This document shows positions 50,026 through 56,873 of a stretch of 56,873 nucleotides of DNA, one piece after another. Origin of the DNA: an uncultured Alphaproteobacteria bacterium. GTDB lineage: Bacteria; Pseudomonadota; Alphaproteobacteria; Rhizobiales; Ancalomicrobiaceae. The notes beneath the pieces were generated by a model that saw nothing but the letters and a program-made list of their open reading frames with translations, did not search any database and had not been told where the DNA came from. A program made the position numbers and the translations under genes. Location: assembly GCA_937919435.1 (NCBI GenBank), contig CALFRR010000265.1, forward strand, positions 1 to 56,873. The letters are read 5' to 3'. How positions within the stretch are numbered: the first letter of the stretch is position 1; each line of letters starts with the position of its first letter.

Positions 50026-52506
50026 ATGACAGACGCATTCGACCGGGACGATCCGCCCTTCCGCCGGCCGGCCGCCGCCGCACCGCCGCCCGTCCCGCGG
50101 GCCGGCGGAATCGCTGCACGCGCCGCCGCCGCGGCCGCCCCGCGCGACCTTCCCGACTATCTCTCCGGCCTCAATCCCGAACAGAGCCGCGCCATCCTGG
50201 CGACCGAGGGTCCGGTGCTGGTGCTCGCCGGTGCCGGCACCGGCAAGACCCGGGTTCTGACCACCCGCATCGCCCACATCCTGGCGACCGGCCGGGCGCG
50301 GCCCTCCGAGATCCTCGCCGTCACCTTCACCAACAAGGCGGCGCGCGAGATGAAGGAGCGGATCGGCCGTCTGGTCGGCGAGCGGGTCGAGGGCATGCCC
50401 TGGCTCGGCACCTTCCACGCCATCGGCACCCGGATCCTGCGCCGCCACGCCGAACTGGTCGGTCTCAGGTCCGATTTCTCGATCCTCGACACCGACGACC
50501 AGATCCGACTGATCAAGCAGATCATCCAGGCCGAGGGCATCGACGAGAAGCGCTGGCCGGCCCGCCAGTTCGCGAGCTTCCTCGACGGCTGGAAGAACAA
50601 GGGCCTCGGCCCCTCGGAAATCCCGCCGCTGGAGGCCCGCGCCTTCGCCGGCGGCAAGGGACAGGCGCTCTACGTCGCCTATCAGGAGCGCCTGAAGACG
50701 CTCAACGCCTGCGATTTCGGCGATCTGCTGGTCCATGTGGTGAAGATCTGGCGCGACCGGCCCGACGTCCTCGCCGACTGGCAGCGCCGGTTCCGCTACA
50801 TCCTGGTCGACGAGTATCAGGACACCAACGTCGCCCAGTATCTGTGGCTGCGCCTGCTCGCCATCGGCACGCGGAACGTCTGCTGCGTCGGCGACGACGA
50901 CCAGTCGATCTACGGCTGGCGCGGCGCCGAGGTCGACAACATCCTGCGCTTCGAGCACGACTTCCCCGGCGCCGAGGTGATCCGGCTGGAGCGCAATTAT
51001 CGTTCGACCACCCACATCCTCGCCGCCGCCTCGCATCTGATCGCCCACAACGAGGGCCGGCTCGGCAAGACGCTGTTCACCGAGAAGGACGACCCCGACG
51101 CCGAGAAGGTGGCGGTCGCCAACGTCTGGGATTCGGAGGAGGAGGCCCGCTCGATCGGCGAGGAGATCGAGGGTCTGCAGAGGAAGGGCCACAAGCTCGA
51201 CGAGATCGCGATCCTGGTCCGCGCCTCCTTCCAGATGCGCGAGTTCGAAGACCGCTTCGTCACTCTCGGCCTCCCCTACCGGGTGATCGGCGGCCCCCGC
51301 TTCTACGAGCGGCTCGAGATCCGCGACGCCCTCGCCTATTTCCGGGTGACCGTCCAGCCGGCCGACGACCTCGCCTTCGAGCGGATCGTCAACACCCCGA
51401 AGCGCGGCCTCGGCGACGCCACCCTGCAACAGCTGCACGCCTTCGCCCGGGCCGAACGGATTCCGCTGCTCGAAGCCTCCGCCCGCATCGTCGAGACCGA
51501 GGAGCTGAAGCCGAAGGTCCGCTCGACCCTGAAGGGGCTGGTCGAGAGCTTCCGCCGCTGGCGCGGCCAGCTCGACGGCCTGCCGCACACCGAACTCGCC
51601 GGGATCATCCTCGACGAGTCCGGCTACACCGAGATGTGGCAGAACGACAAGTCGGCGGAGGCGCCGGGCCGGCTCGAGAACCTCAAGGAACTGCTGCGCT
51701 CGATGGAGGCCTACGACGGTCTGCCGTCGTTCCTCGAGCACGTCTCGCTGGTGATGGACGCCGAATCCGACGCCGGGCTCGACGCGGTCAACCTGATGAC
51801 CCTGCACGCCGCCAAGGGGCTCGAGTTCGACACCGTCTTCCTGCCCGGCTGGGAGGAGGGTCTGTTCCCCCACCAGCGTGCCCTCGACGAGGGTGGGCGC
51901 TCCGGCCTCGAGGAGGAGCGGCGGCTCGCCTATGTCGGGATCACCCGGGCGAAGAAGCGCGCCATCCTGTGGTTCGCCTCCAACCGGCGGATCCACGGCA
52001 CCTGGCAGTCGTCGATCCCCTCCCGCTTCCTCGACGAACTGCCCGAGCCGCACGTCGAGATCCGCCAGAGCCGGTCGGACTTCGGCGGCTACGGCCGATC
52101 GCGCTTCGACAAGACCGATCCCTTCGCCTCCGGCTATTCGACCCCCGGCTGGCAGCGTGCCCAGGCCCTGAAGCAGGAGCGCGGCGGCTTCGAGGAGCAC
52201 GGCAACGCCGGCCGTAGTTTCGACGACACCGCCCGCCCGCGCTTCGCCGAGGATCGCTTCGAGCGCTCGCCGAACCGCGACCGCTGGGGCAACCCGATCC
52301 GCGACCGCCACGTCAAGGTGATCGAGGGCACGCTGATCGCCAAGAGCAACGCCACCGCGGCGGCGAAATACCGGGTGAACGACCGGATCTTCCACCAGAA
52401 GTTCGGCAACGGCACGGTGGCCGAAGTCGACGGCGAGAAGCTGACCATCGATTTCGACCGGGCGGGCCGCAAGCGCGTCGTCGACGCCTTCGTCCAACCG
52501 ATCTGA
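50026..52506 (+). CDS. pcrA: ATP-dependent DNA helicase of the UvrD/PcrA type
   Basis: An 826-residue SF1A helicase. A disordered Pro/Ala N-terminus of ~45 residues is followed by 'LNPEQSRAIL', Walker A GAGTGKT (69-75), 'AVTFTNKAAREMKER', 'LVDEYQDTNVAQY' (motif II), 'VGDDDQSIYGWRGA' (III), 'RLERNYRS' (IV), 'VNLMTLHAAKGLEFDTVF' (V) and 'EERRLAYVGITRAKKR' (VI). The C-terminal Tudor-like domain 'FHQKFGNGTVAEVDGEKL' binds RNA polymerase in PcrA homologues. It works in nucleotide-excision and transcription-coupled repair and rolling-circle replication. The ATG at 50026 is preferred to an in-frame GTG at 49960. Confidence 0.95.
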   Translation: MTDAFDRDDPPFRRPAAAAPPPVPRAGGIAARAAAAAAPRDLPDYLSGLNPEQSRAILATEGPVLVLAGAGTGKTRVLTTRIAHILATGRARPSEILAVTFTNKAAREMKERIGRLVGERVEGMPWLGTFHAIGTRILRRHAELVGLRSDFSILDTDDQIRLIKQIIQAEGIDEKRWPARQFASFLDGWKNKGLGPSEIPPLEARAFAGGKGQALYVAYQERLKTLNACDFGDLLVHVVKIWRDRPDVLADWQRRFRYILVDEYQDTNVAQYLWLRLLAIGTRNVCCVGDDDQSIYGWRGAEVDNILRFEHDFPGAEVIRLERNYRSTTHILAAASHLIAHNEGRLGKTLFTEKDDPDAEKVAVANVWDSEEEARSIGEEIEGLQRKGHKLDEIAILVRASFQMREFEDRFVTLGLPYRVIGGPRFYERLEIRDALAYFRVTVQPADDLAFERIVNTPKRGLGDATLQQLHAFARAERIPLLEASARIVETEELKPKVRSTLKGLVESFRRWRGQLDGLPHTELAGIILDESGYTEMWQNDKSAEAPGRLENLKELLRSMEAYDGLPSFLEHVSLVMDAESDAGLDAVNLMTLHAAKGLEFDTVFLPGWEEGLFPHQRALDEGGRSGLEEERRLAYVGITRAKKRAILWFASNRRIHGTWQSSIPSRFLDELPEPHVEIRQSRSDFGGYGRSRFDKTDPFASGYSTPGWQRAQALKQERGGFEEHGNAGRSFDDTARPRFAEDRFERSPNRDRWGNPIRDRHVKVIEGTLIAKSNATAAAKYRVNDRIFHQKFGNGTVAEVDGEKLTIDFDRAGRKRVVDAFVQPI

Positions 52507-53047
52507 GACCGCCGGGGGCCGCCAGGGTCGCCCGACGGCGGCGCGGCCCTTCGGCGCCCGCTCCGCGGCGTGGCGGGTCGGCGGCCGCCCCGCGGCGCCA
52601 GGACCATCTCCTCGACGAGGGTCTCGCGGCAACACCACATCCTCCACCGTCGTCCCCGGCCGGAGCGAAGCGGAGGGAAAGGGGACCCACACGACGCCAC
52701 CACGCCGCGCGAGCGCCGCATGGATCCCCTTCCCCTCCGCCCCTGCGGGGCTCCGGCCGGGGATGACGGGCGGTGAGGGCGGCGAACGCCGAGGCGGACG
52801 GGATCCGCCATACCCGGCCCGCGGCGGGCGGAACCGCCCCTTCCCCCGGAAGCAGGCCCGGGGGCTGAGAAGGCGCGCGAACCCGATTTTTCCGCCCCCC
52901 TCCGCCGTCGTCCCCGGCCCGGCCCCGACAGCCGTCCACCTCCCCGAACACGCGACTTGCCGCAGCGCCGCGACTTTTCGTACTGATGGGCGACGACCCG
53001 GGCGGAAGCACCCGCCCGTGCTGCCCCGGCGCCCGGAGACGAACGAA
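52507..53047. other. 541-bp intergenic region after the helicase gene
   Basis: It holds no convincing gene. The main content is the ~120-bp imperfect palindrome at 52647-52769 and a further partial copy of its outer end (CCGTCGTCCCCGGCC) near 52903. A basic leader-like frame crosses 52763-53047 in the frame of the next gene, but codon quality is poor. Confidence 0.5.
52647..52769. repeat. Large imperfect palindrome, dispersed-repeat-like
   Basis: The left arm (52647-52689) reads CCGTCGTCCCCGGCCGGAGC and continues GAAGCGGAGG..GGGGACCCA. The right arm (52721-52769) is its approximate reverse complement, ending GGCCGGGGATGACGG. Arms of ~43-49 bases enclose ~30 bases. Such 'CCGTCATCCCCGG..' palindromes are recurrent intergenic elements in alphaproteobacterial chromosomes. 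It could fold into a long hairpin and end the pcrA transcript. Confidence 0.7.
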
Positions 53048-54412
53048 ATGACCGACGCGGCGCCCCCCCGCACCGGAAGCCGCGGCGACCGCTTCGCCGA
53101 TCTCGCCGTCTTCGCCTGGGGCTGCTGTTTCGTCACCGTCGCCGTGGTGTTCGCTTTCACCTACCCGTTCGGGCATGCCTTCGACGAGATCGAACACTAT
53201 TCGATGATCGTCGCGCTCCGGCAGCATCCGACCCTGTTCGTCGACCACGCGTCGCTCCGGATCCTCGATCTCGATCTCGGCGCCTGGAGCGATCGGCCGA
53301 ACTACCTCGCCCACCCGCCGCTCTACCACCTGCTGATGGGGCCGATCGCCGCGCTGATGCCCGGCGACGTCCGTATCGTCCGGCTGGTCGACGTGGCGAT
53401 GGTCGCCATCGGCCTCGTCCTCGCGCTGCGCGCCGGCGCCCGCCACCTGCCGCGGGCCGGCGATCGGCTGGCCTTCGGTTTCCTCGTGTTCGGCCTGTCG
53501 ACCGTCGACGGGGTCGCCGCGCTGGTCAACAACGACGACCTGCTGATCCTCGAATTCGGCATCCTGTTCGCCCTGCTCGCCGCCGACCGGCGGCGCCCGA
53601 TCGCCGTCGGCCTCGTCCTCGCCGCGATCGGCTGGACCAAGCTCAACGGTTTCGTCGCCGCCCTGCTGCTGATCGGCCTCGACCGGGCCTTCGCCGCCGG
53701 ACGCGACCGCGACCTCTCCCCTCGCCTCGCCGATCTGCCGCTCGCCCTCGGCGCCGGGATCGGCCTCGTCCCGATGCTCGCCACCTTCGTCCGCTGGGGC
53801 CGACCGGTGTGGACGCCGCCGGAGTTTCCGGCGTGGTTCGACCGGATCCGTCCGGATCTCGCCGCCACCACCGGTCCGCTCGACTTCGCCCGATGGTTCT
53901 TCGCCACCATCGGCGAGAAGCTCGCCGCCCGCCCCGAGAACATCGACGTCACCTTCGCCGCGGTCCCGATCGTCCTCTTCGGCGCCGCCTGCCTCGCCCG
54001 CCGCACGCATGCCGAACCGCGGATCCGCGATCTCGCCCGCGCCGGCTGGATCGCCTTTCTGGTCTATGCGCTGATCCACGTCGCCTATGCCTACCTGAGC
54101 CTGCAGGCGACCGGCTCGCTGGTCGAAGCTCAGCCGCGTTACTACGGCGCCCCGTGGATCTTCTTCGCCTTCGCCGTGGCGGTCGGCCTCGCCGCCCTGC
54201 CCCGGTTCCTCGCCCGGACGGCACGCGTCGTGATCGTCGGTTTCGTGCTGGTCGCCTCGATCCCGTCGAGCATGATCCAGATGGCCTTCTTCACCGAGAG
54301 TCTGATCCCCGAGGACGGCCGCGACCTGCGCCCCGGCGCCCGGCTGCTGGCGCCCGCGGTGCCCCATCCGCCGCAACGCGCCCCCGCGCCGGGCGGTGCG
54401 ATCACCCCCTGA
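53048..54412 (+). CDS. Polytopic membrane protein, GT-C (ArnT/PMT-like) glycosyltransferase candidate
   Basis: A 454-residue protein with about nine membrane segments. After the first helix comes 'FGHAFDEIEHYSMIVAL' and, ~50 residues on, 'LAHPPLYHLLMGP'. An acidic D-E-x-x-H in the first loop with a downstream H-P-P-L-Y-H is the hallmark of GT-C enzymes that use polyprenyl-phosphate sugars. 'ALVNNDDLLILEFGI' also fits. Substrate unknown. It stands between pcrA and the two prmA genes, which are normally close neighbours in Rhizobiales, so it looks like a local insertion. Confidence 0.72.
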   Translation: MTDAAPPRTGSRGDRFADLAVFAWGCCFVTVAVVFAFTYPFGHAFDEIEHYSMIVALRQHPTLFVDHASLRILDLDLGAWSDRPNYLAHPPLYHLLMGPIAALMPGDVRIVRLVDVAMVAIGLVLALRAGARHLPRAGDRLAFGFLVFGLSTVDGVAALVNNDDLLILEFGILFALLAADRRRPIAVGLVLAAIGWTKLNGFVAALLLIGLDRAFAAGRDRDLSPRLADLPLALGAGIGLVPMLATFVRWGRPVWTPPEFPAWFDRIRPDLAATTGPLDFARWFFATIGEKLAARPENIDVTFAAVPIVLFGAACLARRTHAEPRIRDLARAGWIAFLVYALIHVAYAYLSLQATGSLVEAQPRYYGAPWIFFAFAVAVGLAALPRFLARTARVVIVGFVLVASIPSSMIQMAFFTESLIPEDGRDLRPGARLLAPAVPHPPQRAPAPGGAITP

Positions 54413-54574
54413 TACCCTGGTTTCCGACCCGGCGTCGGCCGACCGGCCGTGAAGCGCGTGCGCCCCTTCGTCGCCGAACGGAGCCGCGACAGGTTCTCTC
54501 CGGCGTTGTTTCGGAGTAGGAAACCCCGGCTCCGTCGCGCCGCCGCCCGACGACCCGATGCGCGAAGGCCGACC

Positions 54575-55480
54575 ATGCCGTCCCACCTCTACGCCCTGAC
54601 GACGACCCGCAGCCTCGCCACCCGGATCGCCGACGCCCTCGCCGAGGGCGAGACGCCGTTCTTCGCCGATGCCGCCGGTGCCTTCGACCGCGGCGACGGC
54701 ACCTGGGCGGTCGAAGCCTGGTTTCCCGAGGCGGTCGACGACACCGACCTCGCCGAGGCGCTCGCCGATCTCCTCGACGCCGAGGGACTTGCGACCCGCG
54801 CCGCCGCGCTCGCCCTGCTCGCCCACGGCCGCATCCGCCCGTTGCGCGCCTCCGACTGGTCCGGCCTCGGCCTCGACGGCCTGCCGCCGATCGTCGCCGG
54901 CCGCTTCCGCGTCTTCGGCGACCACAACCGCCCGACCCGCCTCGGCCCGGCCGATCTGGTCATCGAGGCCTCGACCGCCTTCGGCTCGGGCGACCACGCC
55001 TCGACCCAGCTGTCGCTCGGCGCCCTCGACGCGGTGCTGAAGGCGACCACCCCGACCCGGATCCTCGATCTCGGCACCGGCACCGGCATCCTCGGCCTCG
55101 CCCTCGCCCGGATCCATCCGGCCGCCCGGATCCTCGCCACCGACATCGCCCCGCACGCCGTCGCCACCGCCGAGCGCAACCGCCGGCTGGCCGGTGTCGA
55201 CCGCCGCTTCCGCGCCGTCCTCGCCGACGGCGTGCGCACCCGGACGATCCGCGCCGCCGCGCCCTTCGATCTGGTGCTCGCCAACGTCCTGCCCGATCCG
55301 CTCTGCCGCTTCGCCGGCGATCTGGTGCCGCTCATCGCCCGCGGCGGCCGGCTGATCGTCGCCGGCCTCAGGGTCGGCGAACAGAGCCGGCTGGAAGCCG
55401 CCTACGGCGACCGTGGCCTGCGCCTGGAAGCCCGTCACGCGATCAAGGAATGGGCGTCCCTGACCTTCGTCCGCCCCTGA
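54575..55480 (+). CDS. PrmA-like 50S ribosomal protein L11 methyltransferase, diverged copy
   Basis: A 301-residue protein with PrmA architecture: an N-terminal substrate-recognition region, then 'PIVAGRFRVFGDHNR', 'STAFGSGDHASTQLSLGAL', SAM motif I 'ILDLGTGTGILGLALA' (163-178) and 'LVLANVLPDPL'. Compared with canonical PrmA the AFGTGxHxTT loop reads AFGSGDHAST and the NILAxPL motif reads NVLPDPL. The second gene, 19 bases downstream, keeps the canonical forms. The copy is therefore probably a paralogue with a changed substrate. SAM-binding residues are intact, so it is likely an active methyltransferase. Confidence 0.85.
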   Translation: MPSHLYALTTTRSLATRIADALAEGETPFFADAAGAFDRGDGTWAVEAWFPEAVDDTDLAEALADLLDAEGLATRAAALALLAHGRIRPLRASDWSGLGLDGLPPIVAGRFRVFGDHNRPTRLGPADLVIEASTAFGSGDHASTQLSLGALDAVLKATTPTRILDLGTGTGILGLALARIHPAARILATDIAPHAVATAERNRRLAGVDRRFRAVLADGVRTRTIRAAAPFDLVLANVLPDPLCRFAGDLVPLIARGGRLIVAGLRVGEQSRLEAAYGDRGLRLEARHAIKEWASLTFVRP

Positions 55481-55499
55481 CCCTCCCCGGAGAGAAACC

Positions 55500-56393
55500 A
55501 TGCCCGCCGTCCAGGTCCGTCTCGTCGCCGAAGGCGACCGCTCCGCGGAGATCGAAGCCCGCCTCGGCGAAGCCTTCGAACTCGACGGCTATCCGGTCAC
55601 CCGCGAGGAGACCGTCGCCTATTCGGAGATCTGGTCGGTCGATACTCTGGTCTTCGACGCCGACGACGAGGCGAGCGCCGTCGCCCTGGTCCGCGAGGCG
55701 CTCGGCGAGGACGCCGACGCCTTCGAACTCACCACCGCGATCGTCGACCTCGACGCCAACTGGATCGCGATGAGCGAGGAGATCCGCCATCCCGTCGCCG
55801 CCGGCCGGTTCTTCGTGCACGGCAGCCACGACCGCGACCGCCGTCCTCCGACCGGCATCTCGATCGAGATCGACGCCGAGATGGCCTTCGGCACCGGCCA
55901 TCACGCCACCACCCGGGTCTGCCTGGAGGCCCTCGACCGGCTGCTCTCCCGGCGCCGCTACGCCCGCCCGCTCGATCTCGGGACCGGCACCGGCGTGCTC
56001 GCCATCGCCATCGCCCGGATGAGCCACGTGAAGGTGCTGGCCACCGACATCGACCCGATCGCCGTCGCCATCGCCGCCGACAACGCCCGCCTGAACGGCG
56101 CCGGCGGCGAGGTCGAGGTGATCGTCGCCGACGGCATGAAGGCGCGGCGGCTCACCGCCGGCGGCCCGTTCGATCTGGTCGTCGCCAATATCCTGGCCCG
56201 GCCGTTGACCCGCCTCGCCGCCCCGGTCGCCGCGGCGCTCGCCCCGAACGGCACCGTGGTGCTCTCCGGCCTGCGCACCGTCGAGCGGTCGCTGGTGCTC
56301 TCCGCCTGGCGGTCGCAGGGGCTGTTCCTCGCCTTCGAGATCGAAGCCGACGGCTGGCTCGCCCTGGTCCTGACCCGCAACCGCCCCGTCTGA
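55500..56393 (+). CDS. prmA: 50S ribosomal protein L11 methyltransferase
   Basis: A 297-residue PrmA. It has 'ANWIAMSEEIRHPVAAGRFF', 'VHGSHDRD', the loop 'MAFGTGHHATTRVCLEAL', motif I 'LDLGTGTGVLAIAIA' (158-172) and 'LVVANILARPL'. These are the canonical sequences of the enzyme that trimethylates ribosomal protein L11. GGAGAGAAACC upstream gives a ribosome-binding site. It follows the diverged prmA-like gene in tandem, 19 bases away, in a probable two-gene operon. The pcrA-prmA neighbourhood is common in Rhizobiales. Confidence 0.92.
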   Translation: MPAVQVRLVAEGDRSAEIEARLGEAFELDGYPVTREETVAYSEIWSVDTLVFDADDEASAVALVREALGEDADAFELTTAIVDLDANWIAMSEEIRHPVAAGRFFVHGSHDRDRRPPTGISIEIDAEMAFGTGHHATTRVCLEALDRLLSRRRYARPLDLGTGTGVLAIAIARMSHVKVLATDIDPIAVAIAADNARLNGAGGEVEVIVADGMKARRLTAGGPFDLVVANILARPLTRLAAPVAAALAPNGTVVLSGLRTVERSLVLSAWRSQGLFLAFEIEADGWLALVLTRNRPV

Positions 56394-56589
56394 CCGCTCG
56401 CCCCGCCTGACCGCTCGCGACGCCGGCCCGCGGACGGGAAACGGCCCGACGAGAGAGACCGCCTCCTCTGCGCGGAGCGTCGGCTCCGCCCACGGCTCCC
56501 GGCGTTTGGCCCGGACCGCGCTTTCTCTACGAGACCGTCTCGGACGGGCACGGTGCACCGCTCCGGCGTCGCCGGCCCCGGAGCACGGC

Positions 56590-56873
56590 TCACCGCGCGC
56601 CGGCCGCCGCGTCTTCGCCGGCCCGCGCCCGATCGATCAGATCCCAACCGACCCAGACTACCGGCATCTGCGGTCCCGGCCCGGGCGCGTGCATCGGGAA
56701 GGGCGCCGACGGCCGCGCCGAAGCCGGCCCGGCGACGCCGGCCGCCCGCCGGCGGTCGATGCCGCGCCCCGACACGCGCGGATCGGGGTCTTCCAGTGCC
56801 GCGACGACGCCCGTGCTGCCCGCGTCGAGGATGGCGTCCGCGCACGGCGGCGTCTTGCCGTGGTGCGCGCAAG
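56590..56873 (-). CDS. ribD: RibD-type deaminase fragment with aberrant C-terminus (5' end outside window)
   Basis: The frame is open to the window edge on the minus strand. Its first visible residues, CAHHGKTPPCADAILDAG, are the zinc-site segment of the RibD pyrimidine deaminase domain: Cys, eight residues, Cys, as in Cys75/Cys84 of E. coli. 'ALEDPDPRVSGRGIDRRRAAGV' follows as in RibD. After that, instead of the rest of the deaminase and the ~200-residue reductase domain, an unrelated Pro/Ala-rich stretch of ~45 residues runs to a stop at 56590. It is either a truncated, recombined ribD remnant or a short deaminase. Only 94 residues are visible. Confidence 0.65.
   Translation of the reverse strand, partial: CAHHGKTPPCADAILDAGSTGVVAALEDPDPRVSGRGIDRRRAAGVAGPASARPSAPFPMHAPGPGPQMPVVWVGWDLIDRARAGEDAAAGAR

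Overview
This is a 56.9-kb stretch of GC-rich bacterial chromosome. Gene content and order point to an alphaproteobacterium of the order Hyphomicrobiales (Rhizobiales); I cannot name the genus. The main indicators are the circularly permuted two-piece tmRNA with tag ANDNYAPVAVAA, the thyA / GNAT / folA / hflK / hflC / DUF2065 / degP order, the SspB-DUF4169-ribbon-helix-helix cluster, a two-copy sRNA locus resembling the AbcR family, and an ilv attenuator. No tRNA, rRNA, CRISPR array, intact transposase or prophage was found. Most of the window is ordinary core chromosome.

Layout. 1-4.4 kb: end of a conserved hypothetical gene, then a leftward Mla-type lipid-transport operon (permease, ATPase, MCE protein, lipoprotein). 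4.6-7.8 kb: the N-acetyl-D-glutamate pair dgcN-dgcA facing an MFS transporter. 7.9-12.6 kb: a CheZ-like phosphatase, a muramidase, an acetyltransferase, serB and miaA. 12.7-22.9 kb: the branched-chain amino-acid genes ilvB, ilvN and ilvC. ilvB has a 17-codon leader peptide containing Ile-Ile-Leu-Val-Val and a terminator. Between ilvN and ilvC lies an accessory stretch: a membrane protein, an autotransporter, a decayed 154-bp duplicate of the membrane-protein gene's 3' end, a lower-GC SWIM zinc-finger gene and a TetR regulator with a candidate operator. 23-28.2 kb: a lipoprotein, pgi, a stand-alone AsnC ligand domain, and thiM-thiE-thiD behind a TPP riboswitch.

28.3-30.2 kb: a metallophosphoesterase and a GT4 glycosyltransferase behind a PHO-box-like site, probably a phosphate-starvation lipid-remodelling pair (PlcP plus glycolipid synthase). 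30.3-36.4 kb: membrane protein quality control (degP, hflC, hflK) and folate/thymidylate genes (folA, thyA). 36.5-40 kb: a VOC protein, a LysR regulator divergent from a DUF1127-like gene, then ssrA immediately upstream of sspB, so the degradation tag and its ClpXP adaptor are neighbours. 40-46.6 kb: a 1273-residue AsmA-like protein, an FAD-linked lactate/glycolate-type dehydrogenase and an AbrB-type membrane protein. 46.9-47.4 kb: two near-identical small RNA genes in tandem. 47.5-56.9 kb: an HBM-domain chemoreceptor, a PcrA/UvrD helicase, a palindromic intergenic repeat, a GT-C-like membrane protein, two tandem PrmA-like methyltransferases and, at the edge, a RibD-like deaminase fragment with an abnormal C-terminus.

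The most rewarding places for follow-up are the tandem sRNAs, the PHO-box lipid-remodelling pair, the ssrA-sspB neighbourhood, the ilv leader, the 17-21 kb accessory stretch and the paired prmA genes. Nothing here looks like a wholly new multi-gene system.
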